From NCBI RefSeq assembly GCF_000385175.1, contig NZ_ARQJ01000031.1, positions 120,746 to 184,745 on the forward strand: a DNA stretch of 64,000 bases. The letters are read 5' to 3'. Positions 35,201-44,582 of this stretch are shown in pieces. A program made the position numbers and the translations under genes. The notes beneath the pieces are model-generated. The model ran no database searches, was not told the DNA's origin, and saw only the letters and a list, made by a program, of their open reading frames with translations. Every line of letters starts with the position of its first letter. Position 1 is the stretch's first letter. This DNA comes from Salinicoccus albus DSM 19776. Lineage in GTDB: Bacteria > Bacillota > Bacilli > Staphylococcales > Salinicoccaceae.

Positions 35201-36496
35201 CTATTGATTTAATCCCGCTTCCAAAATTCTGAATCCACTGTCCAGTTCTTCATCTGTAATGACAAGCGGCGTTAAAAAGCGTATGACGTTTCCATTTATC
35301 CCTGCCGTTAACAATAGAAGCCCATGATTATGCGCATATTGGGCGATTTGACCTGTTTTTTGTTTATCCGGCATGTTGTCATTATCCGGATCAACCACTT
35401 CCATTGCTGCCATCGAACCCATTCTACGAATATCTCCGATAAAAGAATACTTTTCTTTAAATTGCTTAAGTTTCGCTTCTATTCTCTCCCCGATGCTTTC
35501 AGACTTATCTACTAAATTTTCTTCTTCAATTGTGTCAATTACTGCCAGGGCCGCGGCACATGCGACTGGATTCCCAGCGTAAGTGCCTCCTAATTCTCCT
35601 GGAGATGCTGCATTCAAAATCTCCTTTTTTCCGACAACCGCACTTAAAGGCAAGCCAGCTGCTAAAGATTTAGATAGAGCCATAAGATCTGGGACGACAT
35701 CAAATTGTTCGACTGCGAACATAGAGCCAGTACGCCCAAAACCGGTTTGTATTTCATCGGCTACAAATACAATCCCGTTGTCATTACAAAAGTCTTTGAC
35801 ATACCTAACAAATTTCTGCGGAGGAATAATAAATCCGCCTTCTCCCTGCACCGGTTCCAGTATGACACATGAAACAGTTTGCGGATCCACATGGGAGACA
35901 AAAACCTTATTAAATTCTTCAATGATAAAATCTATATATTCATCCTCAGTCATTTGTTCCGGTTTGTTCGCCAAATCAGGATACGGCGCTTTATATAATT
36001 CTGAAGCAAACGGGCCAAATTCATATTTATAAGGCTTAACTTTACTCGTTAATCCCATTGTTAAATTCGTTCTGCCATGAAATCCTTTATCAAAAGAAAC
36101 GACTGCCTGTCTGCCAGTGTATTTCCTCGAAACTTTTACTGCATTTTCAATAGCTTCAGCACCGGAGTTTGAAAACAGTGCCTGTTTCTCAAATTCACCT
36201 GGAGTAATATTACATAATTTTTCGGCAAGTTTTATATAACTTTCATACATGATGACGTTAAAACCAGGATGTAAAAATTTATCTGCCTGATTTTTCACCG
36301 CTTCGGTCACTTTAGGATGACGATGGCCAACATTTAAAGTCCCAATTGCTCCAGCAAAATCTATCCATTTATTCCCATCTAAATCGGTGACAGTCGCTCC
36401 TTCTCCATAGTCTGCGATACTTACATTTGCATTTGAAACGCCTTTTGGTATATATTCTTCTCTTTTTTGTTGTAGTTCCTTTGTACTATAATTCAT
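35201..36496 (-). CDS. gabT: Class III aminotransferase (GABA/beta-alanine transaminase-like)
   Basis: This 431-residue PLP enzyme of the omega-amino acid transaminase class carries NSGAEAIENAVKVSRKYTGR, EPVQGEGGFIIPP and ADEIQTGFGRTG. SKSLAAGLPLSAVVGK holds the PLP lysine, and GGTYAGNPVACAAALAV follows. It most resembles GabT, which moves the amino group of 4-aminobutyrate (or beta-alanine) to 2-oxoglutarate. AAAGGGG lies upstream. It is the first gene of a minus-strand operon with the symporter and two amidohydrolases, a setup for degrading an N-carbamoylated omega-amino acid. The gabT symbol is by similarity, and beta-alanine could be the true substrate. Confidence 0.88.
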   Translation of the reverse strand: MNYSTKELQQKREEYIPKGVSNANVSIADYGEGATVTDLDGNKWIDFAGAIGTLNVGHRHPKVTEAVKNQADKFLHPGFNVIMYESYIKLAEKLCNITPGEFEKQALFSNSGAEAIENAVKVSRKYTGRQAVVSFDKGFHGRTNLTMGLTSKVKPYKYEFGPFASELYKAPYPDLANKPEQMTEDEYIDFIIEEFNKVFVSHVDPQTVSCVILEPVQGEGGFIIPPQKFVRYVKDFCNDNGIVFVADEIQTGFGRTGSMFAVEQFDVVPDLMALSKSLAAGLPLSAVVGKKEILNAASPGELGGTYAGNPVACAAALAVIDTIEEENLVDKSESIGERIEAKLKQFKEKYSFIGDIRRMGSMAAMEVVDPDNDNMPDKQKTGQIAQYAHNHGLLLLTAGINGNVIRFLTPLVITDEELDSGFRILEAGLNQ

Positions 36497-36589
36497 TTTA
36501 TTGAAACCCCTTTCAAATTTTGAATTTACAGACTATTATGTCATAAATTGTTCCAATTAAAAGCACCAATTTTAAAAAAATTTGGGGAC

Positions 36590-36625
36590 CAGATATAAAT
36601 CAAGGACCTACTATAGGTCCTTGAT
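36590..36625 (-). terminator. Perfect 12-bp hairpin between hydantoinase remnant and gabT
   Basis: ATCAAGGACCTA (36599-36610) and TAGGTCCTTGAT (36614-36625) form a perfect stem with a 3-nt loop. On the minus strand it is followed by TTTATAT. It probably ended the now decayed upstream gene, but could also act on the gabT leader. Confidence 0.6.
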
Positions 36626-36722
36626 ACGCATCCATTGAATTTTCTGTTTATCATTATCGCTTCCAAAAACCCTTAACGAAACTGTCCAACTAAGTGTCGC
36701 CTATCTAGTATAAATATCTTAA

Positions 36723-37070
36723 TTATGTCTTTATTTGTTTAAGCGGACCTGATGCTTTAACTTTAATGCGGGTGGCATTACCTGGTAAATAAGCAAGGGG
36801 GACGTCTTCGAAACTAATTATTTCTGTTTGATCTCCATCAGCACCGGCTTTAACCGCTTCTTCCACAGCATATTCTTTGATTTCCGCTATGATCTCTTGT
36901 CTTTTTGAAGGGTCTATATTATATATCTTTTCTATCTCACCACTAATATCCGATATTGCAGATCCAATCGCATTTGCTACGCCTCCATTGTCAGGGTTGA
37001 ACACTTCACTCGCACCTTCTATGTCACCTTTAATTAGCGCACTGCCCCCGCCAACAAAGACCACTGACAT
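36723..37070 (-). pseudogene. C-terminal fragment of hydantoinase/oxoprolinase (HyuA-like)
   Basis: About 115 codons encode the end of a hydantoinase/oxoprolinase family protein. They begin at the conserved VVFVGGGSALI segment and end with YLPGNATRIKVKASGPL. Intact members are 500-700 residues. Just upstream, another frame encodes WLKEIQDVS, which would join it with a frameshift, and a stop codon interrupts. The fragment abuts DUF917 remnants, so an internal deletion joined two formerly separate genes. Confidence 0.75.
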
Positions 37071-37090
37071 CTTGGATTTCCTTCAACCAG

Positions 37091-37505
37091 TCAAATTAAA
37101 TTTTCATTTTGGAATTCCAGTACACTCTCAGCTCCCGCGTCCTCATTTAACCCTTCGAATAATGCCCTGCCTCTGACAAATCCACCATCTGTTTTCCTTT
37201 CAACATCTACAATTTTCCATTAAAAAGTATGTGGCCATTGAGCTTTTCTTTTAAATTTTTGATAGGGGTTTTCGAATTGATAATGATATCCCCCATACTT
37301 TCTTCCAGGGACAGCGAGCCTATTATTGATGAATTTTTCACTTGTGACCCTGTATCGGGTAGATAGCGTTCAGCAAGTGAGCCGCCCATTGTCATCGTTG
37401 CAGCGCGTGCAATTATCTCGGTCCATATTCCATCTATTGCATTCAATGGGTCTATGTTCCTAAATGCATGATAACGAACGCACGGGGGTTGCAGTTGACC
37501 CGCCT
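37091..37505 (-). pseudogene. Frameshifted DUF917-family remnant
   Basis: The frame at 37207-37446 encodes TEIIARAATMTMGGSLAERYLP and SIIGSLSLEESMG, ending with a stop after HILFNGK. The neighbouring frame continues KIVDVERKTDGGFVRGRAL and EFQNENLI, then stops at 37091. Both halves match consecutive blocks of DUF917 proteins, which usually sit next to hydantoinase/oxoprolinase genes. A frameshift near 37210 and a missing C-terminus mark it as dead. Weak coding signal continues upstream to about 37505. Confidence 0.75.
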
Positions 37506-37644
37506 TGATTCAACGCTTTGCCAGTATGTATACTTGCCAACTTTTGCTTTCTAATAGTAGCCATACTTGGTTTATACACTAAAATCCCTGTAAAGACTGT
37601 CATAACAATATTCTGAAGAAAGGTGTATGAAACTCATGCTAGAA

Positions 37645-38508
37645 TTAGGTTTTTAAATTATCTTTCCTATATTCAGTTGGTGTCTTCCCTACTAACTTTT
37701 TAAAAGTTCGATGAAAGTAAGGTATACTATGGTACCCAGATAGTTCAGCCACTTCTTGGACATTTGCATCTGATTCCCTTAGTAATTCTTTAGCTTTTAA
37801 AGTACGTTTCTTAATTAGGAAATCACTCACTGTCATACCTACAGTTTGCTTAAATTTTTTACTGAAATATACAGAGCTCATATATATTTGGTCGGATAGA
37901 TCTTTTAAACGAACTGTCTCATGTAAATGCTCATCTATATATTCAATAACGATGTTTAACCAAGGTGGATTGGTTGGAGATTCATCCACTCCGCTGTCAA
38001 ATACATCTTCCCATCGGTGCAATTGAATCATTAATTGAATAATATGAGTAAATGCAGCTTCTTCCCAGAAAGGGTTTTCATTCTTTTTTTCTAAATTTAT
38101 CAAATTTAAATATTTTTCTACTGTATCTTGCTTTTCGATAGGAATAAAATAACGAAATTTTTGTTTTCTTTCAGATCTTCTAAAAAGGTCAAATAAAAGG
38201 TTACGGTTAATATTATTATCTATAAAATGAGTTGGAAATAAATACAGAACAGAAGTAGTAAGTACTTGATTAACTTTTATCATTGTTCTGTGAATAATAT
38301 TTGGCGGTACAAATATTAAATCTCCTTTTTTCAAATAAATAATATGCTGGTCAATAAAAAAAGTTGCTTCGCCTGTATGAATATAAATTAGCTCCCACCA
38401 TTCATGTAAATGATTTGGCCACTCTTCTTTTCTTTCTTTTGGTCTACGATACACGAATGAGAATGGAAGATTTCCTTCATATGTCAATGGTTTGTGTACA
38501 GGTTTCAT
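37645..38508 (-). CDS. AraC-family regulator with N-terminal cupin
   Basis: This 287-residue regulator has an N-terminal cupin/sugar-binding domain (about residues 10-110, HLHEWWELIYIHTGEATFFI and GDLIFVPPNIIHR). Two HTH motifs occupy the C-terminal 100 residues (LKDLSDQIYMSSVYFSKKFKQTVGMTVSDFL, then VQEVAELSGYHSIPYFHRTFKKLVGKTPTEYRK). AAGGAGG precedes the ATG. It is transcribed away from the sugar-acid operon starting at 38663, with a shared 154-bp control region. It is thus the probable local activator responding to the sugar acid, which is inference. Confidence 0.92.
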   Translation of the reverse strand: MKPVHKPLTYEGNLPFSFVYRRPKERKEEWPNHLHEWWELIYIHTGEATFFIDQHIIYLKKGDLIFVPPNIIHRTMIKVNQVLTTSVLYLFPTHFIDNNINRNLLFDLFRRSERKQKFRYFIPIEKQDTVEKYLNLINLEKKNENPFWEEAAFTHIIQLMIQLHRWEDVFDSGVDESPTNPPWLNIVIEYIDEHLHETVRLKDLSDQIYMSSVYFSKKFKQTVGMTVSDFLIKKRTLKAKELLRESDANVQEVAELSGYHSIPYFHRTFKKLVGKTPTEYRKDNLKT

Positions 38509-38662
38509 TTTTACCTCCTTAACCCTAATATTAAAATAAGGTATATTTTAAACTATATAATACATTATAATACCTTAAAACAACTGATATAATCTTAAGA
38601 AATAGCATATCATACAGAGTTAAATATTCTAAATAAAAAGAATAATAAAGGAGGAAATCATT

Positions 38663-39436
38663 GTGAAAGAATTACAAAACAAAATAACAATTATCACAGG
38701 TTCTGGCTCTGGTATTGGCCGTGAAACAGCTTTGTTATTTGCTGAAAAAGGAGCAATTGTTGTTGTTAATGATGTTGATGAGACAAAAGGAGAAGAGACA
38801 GTAGATATGATTCATAATCATGGAAATGAGGCATATTTTATCCAAGCAGATGTAACTGATGCTATTTCTACTGAAAAAATGGTAAGCGCTGTCATTGAAA
38901 AATATGGAAAGATTGATGTTTTATTTAATAATGCAGGCATTAGTAACGTTGGCCCTCTTCATAACATTGAAGAGCATGATTGGGATAATATCGTTGACGT
39001 CAATATAAAAGGAGTATTTCTTACTAGTAAGTATGTGCTTCCACATATGATGAAAAGACAGGTCGGTTCAATTATTAACATGTCTTCCTGCGTAGCAGAG
39101 ATGGGACTTTCCGAACGTACTGCTTATGCAGCAACTAAAGGGGCAGTCTTATCAATGACAAAATCTATGCAAGTGGATTATGCTCCCGACAATATTAAAG
39201 TAAATGCTCTATTACCGGGTACAATTTATACTCCATTTGTCGAGGGGTACTTGAGTAAATCTTCTGACCCTGATGCCGCTATTAATAAAGTTAAACAACG
39301 TCAACTTTCTGGAGAACTAGGCAAACCTGAAGATGTGGCTAATGCAGCTTTATTTTTGGCTTCAGATCAATCTAAATTTATTATGGGTTCTCCTTTATAT
39401 ATCGATGGAGGCGTTGTTTTTGGTAAAAATGCATAA
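38663..39436 (+). CDS. SDR-family dehydrogenase of sugar-acid pathway
   Basis: This 257-residue classical short-chain dehydrogenase has ITGSGSGIGRETA (about residues 10-22), NNAGIS near 90, and catalytic Ser with YAATK (Y-x3-K) near 152-156. An Asp after the second strand (NDVDETKG) favours NAD+ over NADP+. The start is GTG at 38663 after AAAGGAGGAA. Followed by an FAH hydrolase and an enolase-superfamily dehydratase, it most likely oxidises a 2-keto-3-deoxy sugar acid to the 2,4-diketo form. The specific sugar is unknown. Confidence 0.88.
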   Translation: MKELQNKITIITGSGSGIGRETALLFAEKGAIVVVNDVDETKGEETVDMIHNHGNEAYFIQADVTDAISTEKMVSAVIEKYGKIDVLFNNAGISNVGPLHNIEEHDWDNIVDVNIKGVFLTSKYVLPHMMKRQVGSIINMSSCVAEMGLSERTAYAATKGAVLSMTKSMQVDYAPDNIKVNALLPGTIYTPFVEGYLSKSSDPDAAINKVKQRQLSGELGKPEDVANAALFLASDQSKFIMGSPLYIDGGVVFGKNA

Positions 39437-39456
39437 AATATTATGGAGGTTTTATA

Positions 39457-40368
39457 TTGAAACTGTGTAATTTATTAAATAATAATACTGAGCAATTAGG
39501 TGTCTATGATGATGGTTATGTTATTAACATAGCTGAAGCTTTACAAGAATATCCAGATGAAAATATTCCACTAACGTTAGATAAATACATGAATTCTAAT
39601 GGATCCTTATTAAAAGTACTAAGTAATTATGTAAAAGAGTTGGCTAAACAAGCAGATAAACCATATGTCTACAAAGAACAAAGCGTTCGATTTGGGCCAT
39701 CTGTATCACGACCAGAAAAAATTATATGTATTGGTTTAAACTATCAAAAACATGCAGATGAAACAGGGGCATCTTTTCCAGAGGTTCCCATTCTCTTTAG
39801 TAAATTTAATAACACTTTGACCGGCCACAAGCACGATATTAAAATTCCAGAAGTAACTGATAAATTAGATTACGAAGTTGAGCTAGCACTAATTATAGGT
39901 GAAACTGCCAAAAACGTCTCAGAAGATGAGGCTTTAAATTACGTATTTGGTTATACACCTTCTAATGATTTGTCGGCTCGTGATCTTCAGATGCGTACAC
40001 CACAATGGTTGCTTGGAAAAACTTGTGACGATTTCACACCAATAGGACCATACCTTACTACTGCCGAAGAAATTAAGAATCCACAAAATTTAAGGATCCA
40101 AACTCTTGTAAACAATGAAATTCGTCAAGATTCAAACACATCTGACATGATATTCACTTGCGCGCAGATTATTAGTTATGTGTCCCAACATATGACGCTG
40201 ACGCCAGGAGACGTCATTCTTACGGGAACTCCTGAAGGAGTAGTATTAGGTGAGCCAAAAGAAAAACAAAATTATCTCCAAGATGGTGATTTTGTAACAA
40301 TTAATATTGAAAGTTTAGGTACACTCAATAATAAATTTATTTCAAAATCAAGGAGCAGAAAAGAATGA
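39457..40368 (+). CDS. Fumarylacetoacetate hydrolase-family enzyme (diketo-acid hydrolase role)
   Basis: This 303-residue FAH-fold enzyme has the family core: GLNYQKHADE, LDYEVELALIIGETAKNVS with acidic metal ligands, GYTPSNDLSARDLQMR, LGKTCDDFTPIGPYL, and TGTPEGVVLGEP. FAH-family enzymes hydrolyse C-C bonds of diketo acids. With the dehydrogenase and dehydratase beside it, cleavage of a 2,4-diketo-3-deoxy sugar acid into pyruvate plus lactate or glycolate is the likely role. The start is TTG at 39457 with TGGAGG upstream. It overlaps the next gene by 4 bp. Confidence 0.88.
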   Translation: MKLCNLLNNNTEQLGVYDDGYVINIAEALQEYPDENIPLTLDKYMNSNGSLLKVLSNYVKELAKQADKPYVYKEQSVRFGPSVSRPEKIICIGLNYQKHADETGASFPEVPILFSKFNNTLTGHKHDIKIPEVTDKLDYEVELALIIGETAKNVSEDEALNYVFGYTPSNDLSARDLQMRTPQWLLGKTCDDFTPIGPYLTTAEEIKNPQNLRIQTLVNNEIRQDSNTSDMIFTCAQIISYVSQHMTLTPGDVILTGTPEGVVLGEPKEKQNYLQDGDFVTINIESLGTLNNKFISKSRSRKE

Positions 40369-41462
40369 AGATTACAAATGTAGAAACATACTTATTAGAT
40401 ATACCGCTAGGTCAAAAGGCTATTACTGATTCACAAACTAAATTAGATTCCGTTGAATTTGTTGTTGTACGTTTGGATACAGATGAAGGAGTGTCAGGTT
40501 GGGGGTTTAATTGGAATTATACAAAAGGTACACGGGCAGTCCAAACTATTATCGACGATAACTATGCCTCATTACTAATAGATAAAAATCCACTGATGTA
40601 TAAAAACATATTAAATGAATTACACTATACGAACCATTTTATTGGGCAAGTTGGAGTAACACGTGTTGCTCTTTGTGCTATAAATCTTGCTCTTTGGGAT
40701 ATTCGTTTAAAAGACGTTCAACTGCCGCTATGGAAATATCTTGGTCCCGTAAAAGAGAAAGTAAAAGCTTATAACACAGATGGCGGCTGGTTAGAAACAT
40801 CGACCGATGAACTTATTTCCGATATGAACCAGTTAATTGACCATGGCTTTGATGCAGTAAAAATGAAGCTAGGAAAACCAGATCCTCGTGAAGATTATGA
40901 AAGAGTTAAAGCCGTAAAAAATGCTATCCCAGAACATGTTAAGTTGATGACTGATGTAAATACAGTTTGGGATTTAAAGACAGCTAGAACATGGGGAAAG
41001 AAAATGCAAGATCTTGATATTTACTGGCTAGAAGAACCTATGAACCCTTTTAATAAAAAAGACCATGCTAGACTCGCAAGAAACATTGACATACCTATTG
41101 CTGTGGGAGAAACAATATATACAAAATACGATTTTCGAGATTATATCGAAGCTGGGGCTGTAGATATTGTCCAAGCTGATGTTACAAAACTCTCAGGTAT
41201 TGACGAGTGGTTGGATGTAGCTGCATTAGCTCGTTGTTATGATCTTGAGGTTATTCCTCATACAAATATCCAACAAAAATTACATGTCCAATTAGCTGCA
41301 GTATCATCAAATGTACCTATGGTCGAAAACTGTTATAAATCACTTTCTGAAATTTGGGAAGATCCTATTCAAGTTGTAAATGGCTACTATACACTTCCAC
41401 AAGAGTCTGGCCTTGGATGTAAATTAAAAGATTCTATCTTAGAAAAATATCAAGTCAACTAA
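40365..41462 (+). CDS. Enolase-superfamily sugar-acid dehydratase (mandelate racemase-like)
   Basis: This 365-residue protein of the mandelate racemase/muconate lactonizing enzyme group has an N-terminal capping domain and a barrel domain. The base motif is VKMKLGKP (K-x-K, about residue 166). Metal ligands lie in MTDVNTVWD, WLEEPMNP and VGETIYTK, and the late PHTN histidine is present. This fits an acid-sugar dehydratase of the fuconate/rhamnonate type that makes a 2-keto-3-deoxy acid. It overlaps the FAH gene by 4 bp (ATGA). It would be the first enzyme of the pathway; the stereochemistry cannot be read from sequence. Confidence 0.88.
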   Translation: MKITNVETYLLDIPLGQKAITDSQTKLDSVEFVVVRLDTDEGVSGWGFNWNYTKGTRAVQTIIDDNYASLLIDKNPLMYKNILNELHYTNHFIGQVGVTRVALCAINLALWDIRLKDVQLPLWKYLGPVKEKVKAYNTDGGWLETSTDELISDMNQLIDHGFDAVKMKLGKPDPREDYERVKAVKNAIPEHVKLMTDVNTVWDLKTARTWGKKMQDLDIYWLEEPMNPFNKKDHARLARNIDIPIAVGETIYTKYDFRDYIEAGAVDIVQADVTKLSGIDEWLDVAALARCYDLEVIPHTNIQQKLHVQLAAVSSNVPMVENCYKSLSEIWEDPIQVVNGYYTLPQESGLGCKLKDSILEKYQVN

Positions 41463-41776
41463 TTATATTCAAATTTACTTAACAATGAGAGTATAACCAC
41501 TTATCGTTCCTTTTCTAATAAAAACACTGGGTTTACGATCAGTAAATCCAGATGTTTCTCATTAAAACTTTAGTCCTACTTACAAGAGTATACTTAAATA
41601 GAGTTAGAGTCTATATAAATTCACCACAGGCATGCCCACTACTAAGTATACAAGAGTTTTTATTAATTCTGGTAAATACTTCCATAAACAGTGGCGAAAT
41701 TATCCGCAATTATTGGTACAAGTTAAATCAATATTCACTATTTTTGGAAGCGTTTACTTGGAGGTGTCAATTACTT
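41463..41776 (+). promoter_or_regulatory. Control region of second TRAP operon: hairpin and cre site
   Basis: The 314-bp gap holds a 10-bp hairpin (41527-41536 with 41542-41551, one G-U pair) that may end or attenuate the first operon. At 41744-41758 lies a perfect match to the CcpA cre consensus (TTGGAAGCGTTTACT). It directly abuts the GGAGGTG ribosome binding site of dctP, so glucose repression acting as a roadblock or on a nearby promoter is likely. Confidence 0.8.
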
Positions 41777-42793
41777 TTGAAACAATCTATATTTTATATT
41801 TTGATAGCTCTTCTTCTTTTTACAGCAAGTTGCACAAAAAAAGAAGAGACACAAGGGGAAGAAACACAGGGAGAAGTCCATACTTTAAATATAGCATATG
41901 GAAATAACACAGATGAACCTATCCACAAACAAGCAGAAAAATGGAAAGAATTAGCGGAGGATAGAAGTGATGGACGTCTTGAACTAAATCTTTACCCTAG
42001 CTCGCAATTAGGGGATGAAGCCGATATGATCGAAATGGCAATTAACGGTAATAACATTATTGTTCTTACTGCTTACGATTTTCTGATGGATTATGTGCCA
42101 GACTTTGGCATATTAAATGCCCCTTATCTAACGGAAGATGAAGAAGACTTGTTCTATTTAACTGAAACAAACTGGTTTGAGGGTTTAGAAAATGATCTTA
42201 GAAATGATTTCGGTTTAGAAATGATATCCAAAAATACATTGTATGGTGACAGACATATGATGACGCAAAACCCAGTGAAAACCCCAGAAGATCTTCAAGG
42301 TATGAGAATAAGAGTGCCAGACAATATGTTGTATACTCGTTCTTTCTCTGAAATGGGAGCCTCCCCAACATCTATGCCATTGGGAGATTTATATAGTTCT
42401 TTAAATCAAGGAGTCGTTGATGGCGCTGAAAACCCCCTTCCAGTCCTTACTGGATCTAGAACTCATGAAGTAACAAATCATTTATCTTTGACAGGCCATA
42501 TGACAGTAATTGCATCGTGGGTTGGTAGCTCGTCTGTTGTTTCTGACCTACCAAATGATTTAGAGCAAATTTTAAAAGAAACGTCTATGGAAGCTGGTGA
42601 ATATGGACAAAAGTTAGTTAAAGAAGAGGAAAGAGAAACCCTTCAAAATTTAGAGGAAAATGGGATGAACATTCATGAAGTGAATCAAAATCTTTTTGCA
42701 GAGGAATCTGAAGATGTCTATGATTCAATACCTTCCTGGAGTGATGGTTTATATGACCATGTACAAAATTTATTAGATGAAAAAGAATCATAG
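41777..42793 (+). CDS. dctP: TRAP solute-binding lipoprotein (DctP) of sugar-acid cluster
   Basis: This 338-residue lipoprotein has the lipobox LFTASC (Cys near residue 17) and a DctP core. The core includes LNIAYGNNTDEPIHKQAEKWKELA, SQLGDEADMIEMA, GMRIRVPDNMLYTRSFSEMGASPTSMPLGDLYSSLNQGVVDGAENPL. I chose the TTG at 41777 because it starts a proper lipoprotein signal (KQSIFYILIALLLFTASC) after GGAGGTG. The frame is open 75 codons further upstream, but that part is not protein-like. It feeds the permeases at 42808 and 43299 and probably binds the acid used by the 38.6-41.5 kb enzymes. Confidence 0.88.
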   Translation: MKQSIFYILIALLLFTASCTKKEETQGEETQGEVHTLNIAYGNNTDEPIHKQAEKWKELAEDRSDGRLELNLYPSSQLGDEADMIEMAINGNNIIVLTAYDFLMDYVPDFGILNAPYLTEDEEDLFYLTETNWFEGLENDLRNDFGLEMISKNTLYGDRHMMTQNPVKTPEDLQGMRIRVPDNMLYTRSFSEMGASPTSMPLGDLYSSLNQGVVDGAENPLPVLTGSRTHEVTNHLSLTGHMTVIASWVGSSSVVSDLPNDLEQILKETSMEAGEYGQKLVKEEERETLQNLEENGMNIHEVNQNLFAEESEDVYDSIPSWSDGLYDHVQNLLDEKES

Positions 42794-42807
42794 TAGGAGG
42801 AGTAAGT

Positions 42808-43299
42808 TTGCAAATTATCATCAGAACGATAAATAAATTAGACGAGGTTCTTAGCATCTTAGCCCTTTCAGGAATAATAGGCATTGTTAGTGCTAATATT
42901 TTCTCCAGGTTTTTTTTCAATACTTCAATTGCATGGACACAGGAAGTGAGTTTAGGATTATTCGTTTGGTTAACTTTCACTGGATTTAGTGTAGTAATGA
43001 AAAGAAATGATCATGTCAGTATTGACTATTTTGTAAAAAAGTTACCTGAAAAAATTTTTAAAAAAAACCAATATTTAATTATGATTATTACACTTTTGGC
43101 TATATCCTTAATTTTCGTTATATGGGGTTTTGTACTAACAATTCAATCATCTTGGAATGTTACTCCAGTACTTAGAATAGGATATGAATGGATACATTTA
43201 GCTGTTCCTGTTGGCGGAACTCTTTCTGTATTCCACATAATACAGATTTTAGTAAAACGAAAAAATGATATTCTGTTTGATCAAGAGGAGGTGGAATAA
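42808..43299 (+). CDS. dctQ: TRAP small permease (DctQ) of sugar-acid cluster
   Basis: This is a four-helix protein of 163 residues with DctQ pattern (NIFSRFFFNTSIAWTQEVSLGLFVWLTFTGFSVVMKRNDHVSIDYFV). It starts at TTG 42808 after TAGGAGGAG, 14 bp past dctP. It ends with a one-base overlap with dctM. Confidence 0.92.
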   Translation: MQIIIRTINKLDEVLSILALSGIIGIVSANIFSRFFFNTSIAWTQEVSLGLFVWLTFTGFSVVMKRNDHVSIDYFVKKLPEKIFKKNQYLIMIITLLAISLIFVIWGFVLTIQSSWNVTPVLRIGYEWIHLAVPVGGTLSVFHIIQILVKRKNDILFDQEEVE

Positions 43300-44582
43300 T
43301 GCTTTTAATTATCACTTTTATAATTATGTTGATATCGCTATTGATTAATGTACCAGTTGCTCTATCTATACTTATTGCTTCTGCATTTTATTTTATAGCA
43401 AACGATGCTTTTACTAATGAAGCGCTAGTTCAACAGATGATTGGTGGAGTCGAATCTTTCCCATTACTTGCCATTGTCTTTTTTATAACTGCAGGTATTT
43501 TAATGAATTATACAGGAATTACAACTAGAATAGTAAGATTTGCACAAGTAGCAATTGGTCATATGACAGGAAGTCTCGCTAAAGTCAATGTTTTATTAAG
43601 CGTTTTGATGGGAGGCTTGTCAGGTTCTAACGTAGCAGATGCTTCGATGCAATCCAAAATACTGGTACCTGAGATGACCAAGAAAGGTTATGATAAAGGT
43701 TTCTCTACAGCTTTAACAGCATCAAGTTCAATAATCACCCCCATTATTCCTCCTGGTATCGCCTTAATACTTTATGGATATATCGGGAATGTTTCCATCG
43801 GTGACTTGTTTCTTGCAGGCATTATACCAGGCTTAATGCTAAGTATTTTGCTTTTAATTTATGTACACTTCACGGCAAAAAAACGTGGGTTCGAAACAGA
43901 AGTTACAGAAAGGGCTTCCTTCAAAGAACTTTTAATTGCTTCTAAAGATGCTTTGCTTGCTATATTTTTACCAGTAATTATTATTGGTGGTATTAGGCTA
44001 GGTATTTTCAGTCCTACAGAAGCAGGAGCTATAGCTGTTTTATATGCATTGTTTTTAGGATTTGTTATCTATAGAGAAATGAATTTTAAAGATTTACTTA
44101 ACGCTTTTAAAGAATCTGTACACATTATATCCACGGTTATGATTATTATTTCCGCAGGAACCGTATTAGGATGGGTATTTACGTTAGAACGATTACCACA
44201 AACATTGACAAATATTATAACCGCATCGATTGAAAACCCATCTCTATTTTTATTTGCAGTTTTAATAATTTTACTAGTGCTGGGTATGTTTGTAGAAGGA
44301 AATGTGCTATTAATTATTTTAACTCCTATTTTTATTCCAATGTTAGATGCATATAACATTGATCCAGTCCATTTTGGTATATTCTTCATTATGACTATGA
44401 GTCTTGGTACTATTACACCACCAATAGGTACTATTATGTTTATTACCAGTTCCATAACTAAAACAAGAATCGATAAATTTATAAAAGAAGTGAAACCAAT
44501 ATGGGGATTATTAATTTTAGCTTGTTTAATCATTGCTTACGTACCTGTCGTCTCAATGTTATTACCTAATTTATTGGAGTAA
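43299..44582 (+). CDS. dctM: TRAP large permease (DctM) of sugar-acid cluster
   Basis: This 427-residue, roughly 12-helix large TRAP permease carries NYTGITTRIVRFAQVAIGHMTGSLAKVNVLLSVLMGGLSGSNVADASMQSKILVPEM and SSIITPIIPPGIALILYGYIGNVSIGDLFLAGIIPGLML. It is the same length as the DctM at 24644 but clearly diverged and more AT-rich in coding. It completes the second TRAP system and shares its transcript with dctP and dctQ. Confidence 0.95.
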   Translation: MLLIITFIIMLISLLINVPVALSILIASAFYFIANDAFTNEALVQQMIGGVESFPLLAIVFFITAGILMNYTGITTRIVRFAQVAIGHMTGSLAKVNVLLSVLMGGLSGSNVADASMQSKILVPEMTKKGYDKGFSTALTASSSIITPIIPPGIALILYGYIGNVSIGDLFLAGIIPGLMLSILLLIYVHFTAKKRGFETEVTERASFKELLIASKDALLAIFLPVIIIGGIRLGIFSPTEAGAIAVLYALFLGFVIYREMNFKDLLNAFKESVHIISTVMIIISAGTVLGWVFTLERLPQTLTNIITASIENPSLFLFAVLIILLVLGMFVEGNVLLIILTPIFIPMLDAYNIDPVHFGIFFIMTMSLGTITPPIGTIMFITSSITKTRIDKFIKEVKPIWGLLILACLIIAYVPVVSMLLPNLLE

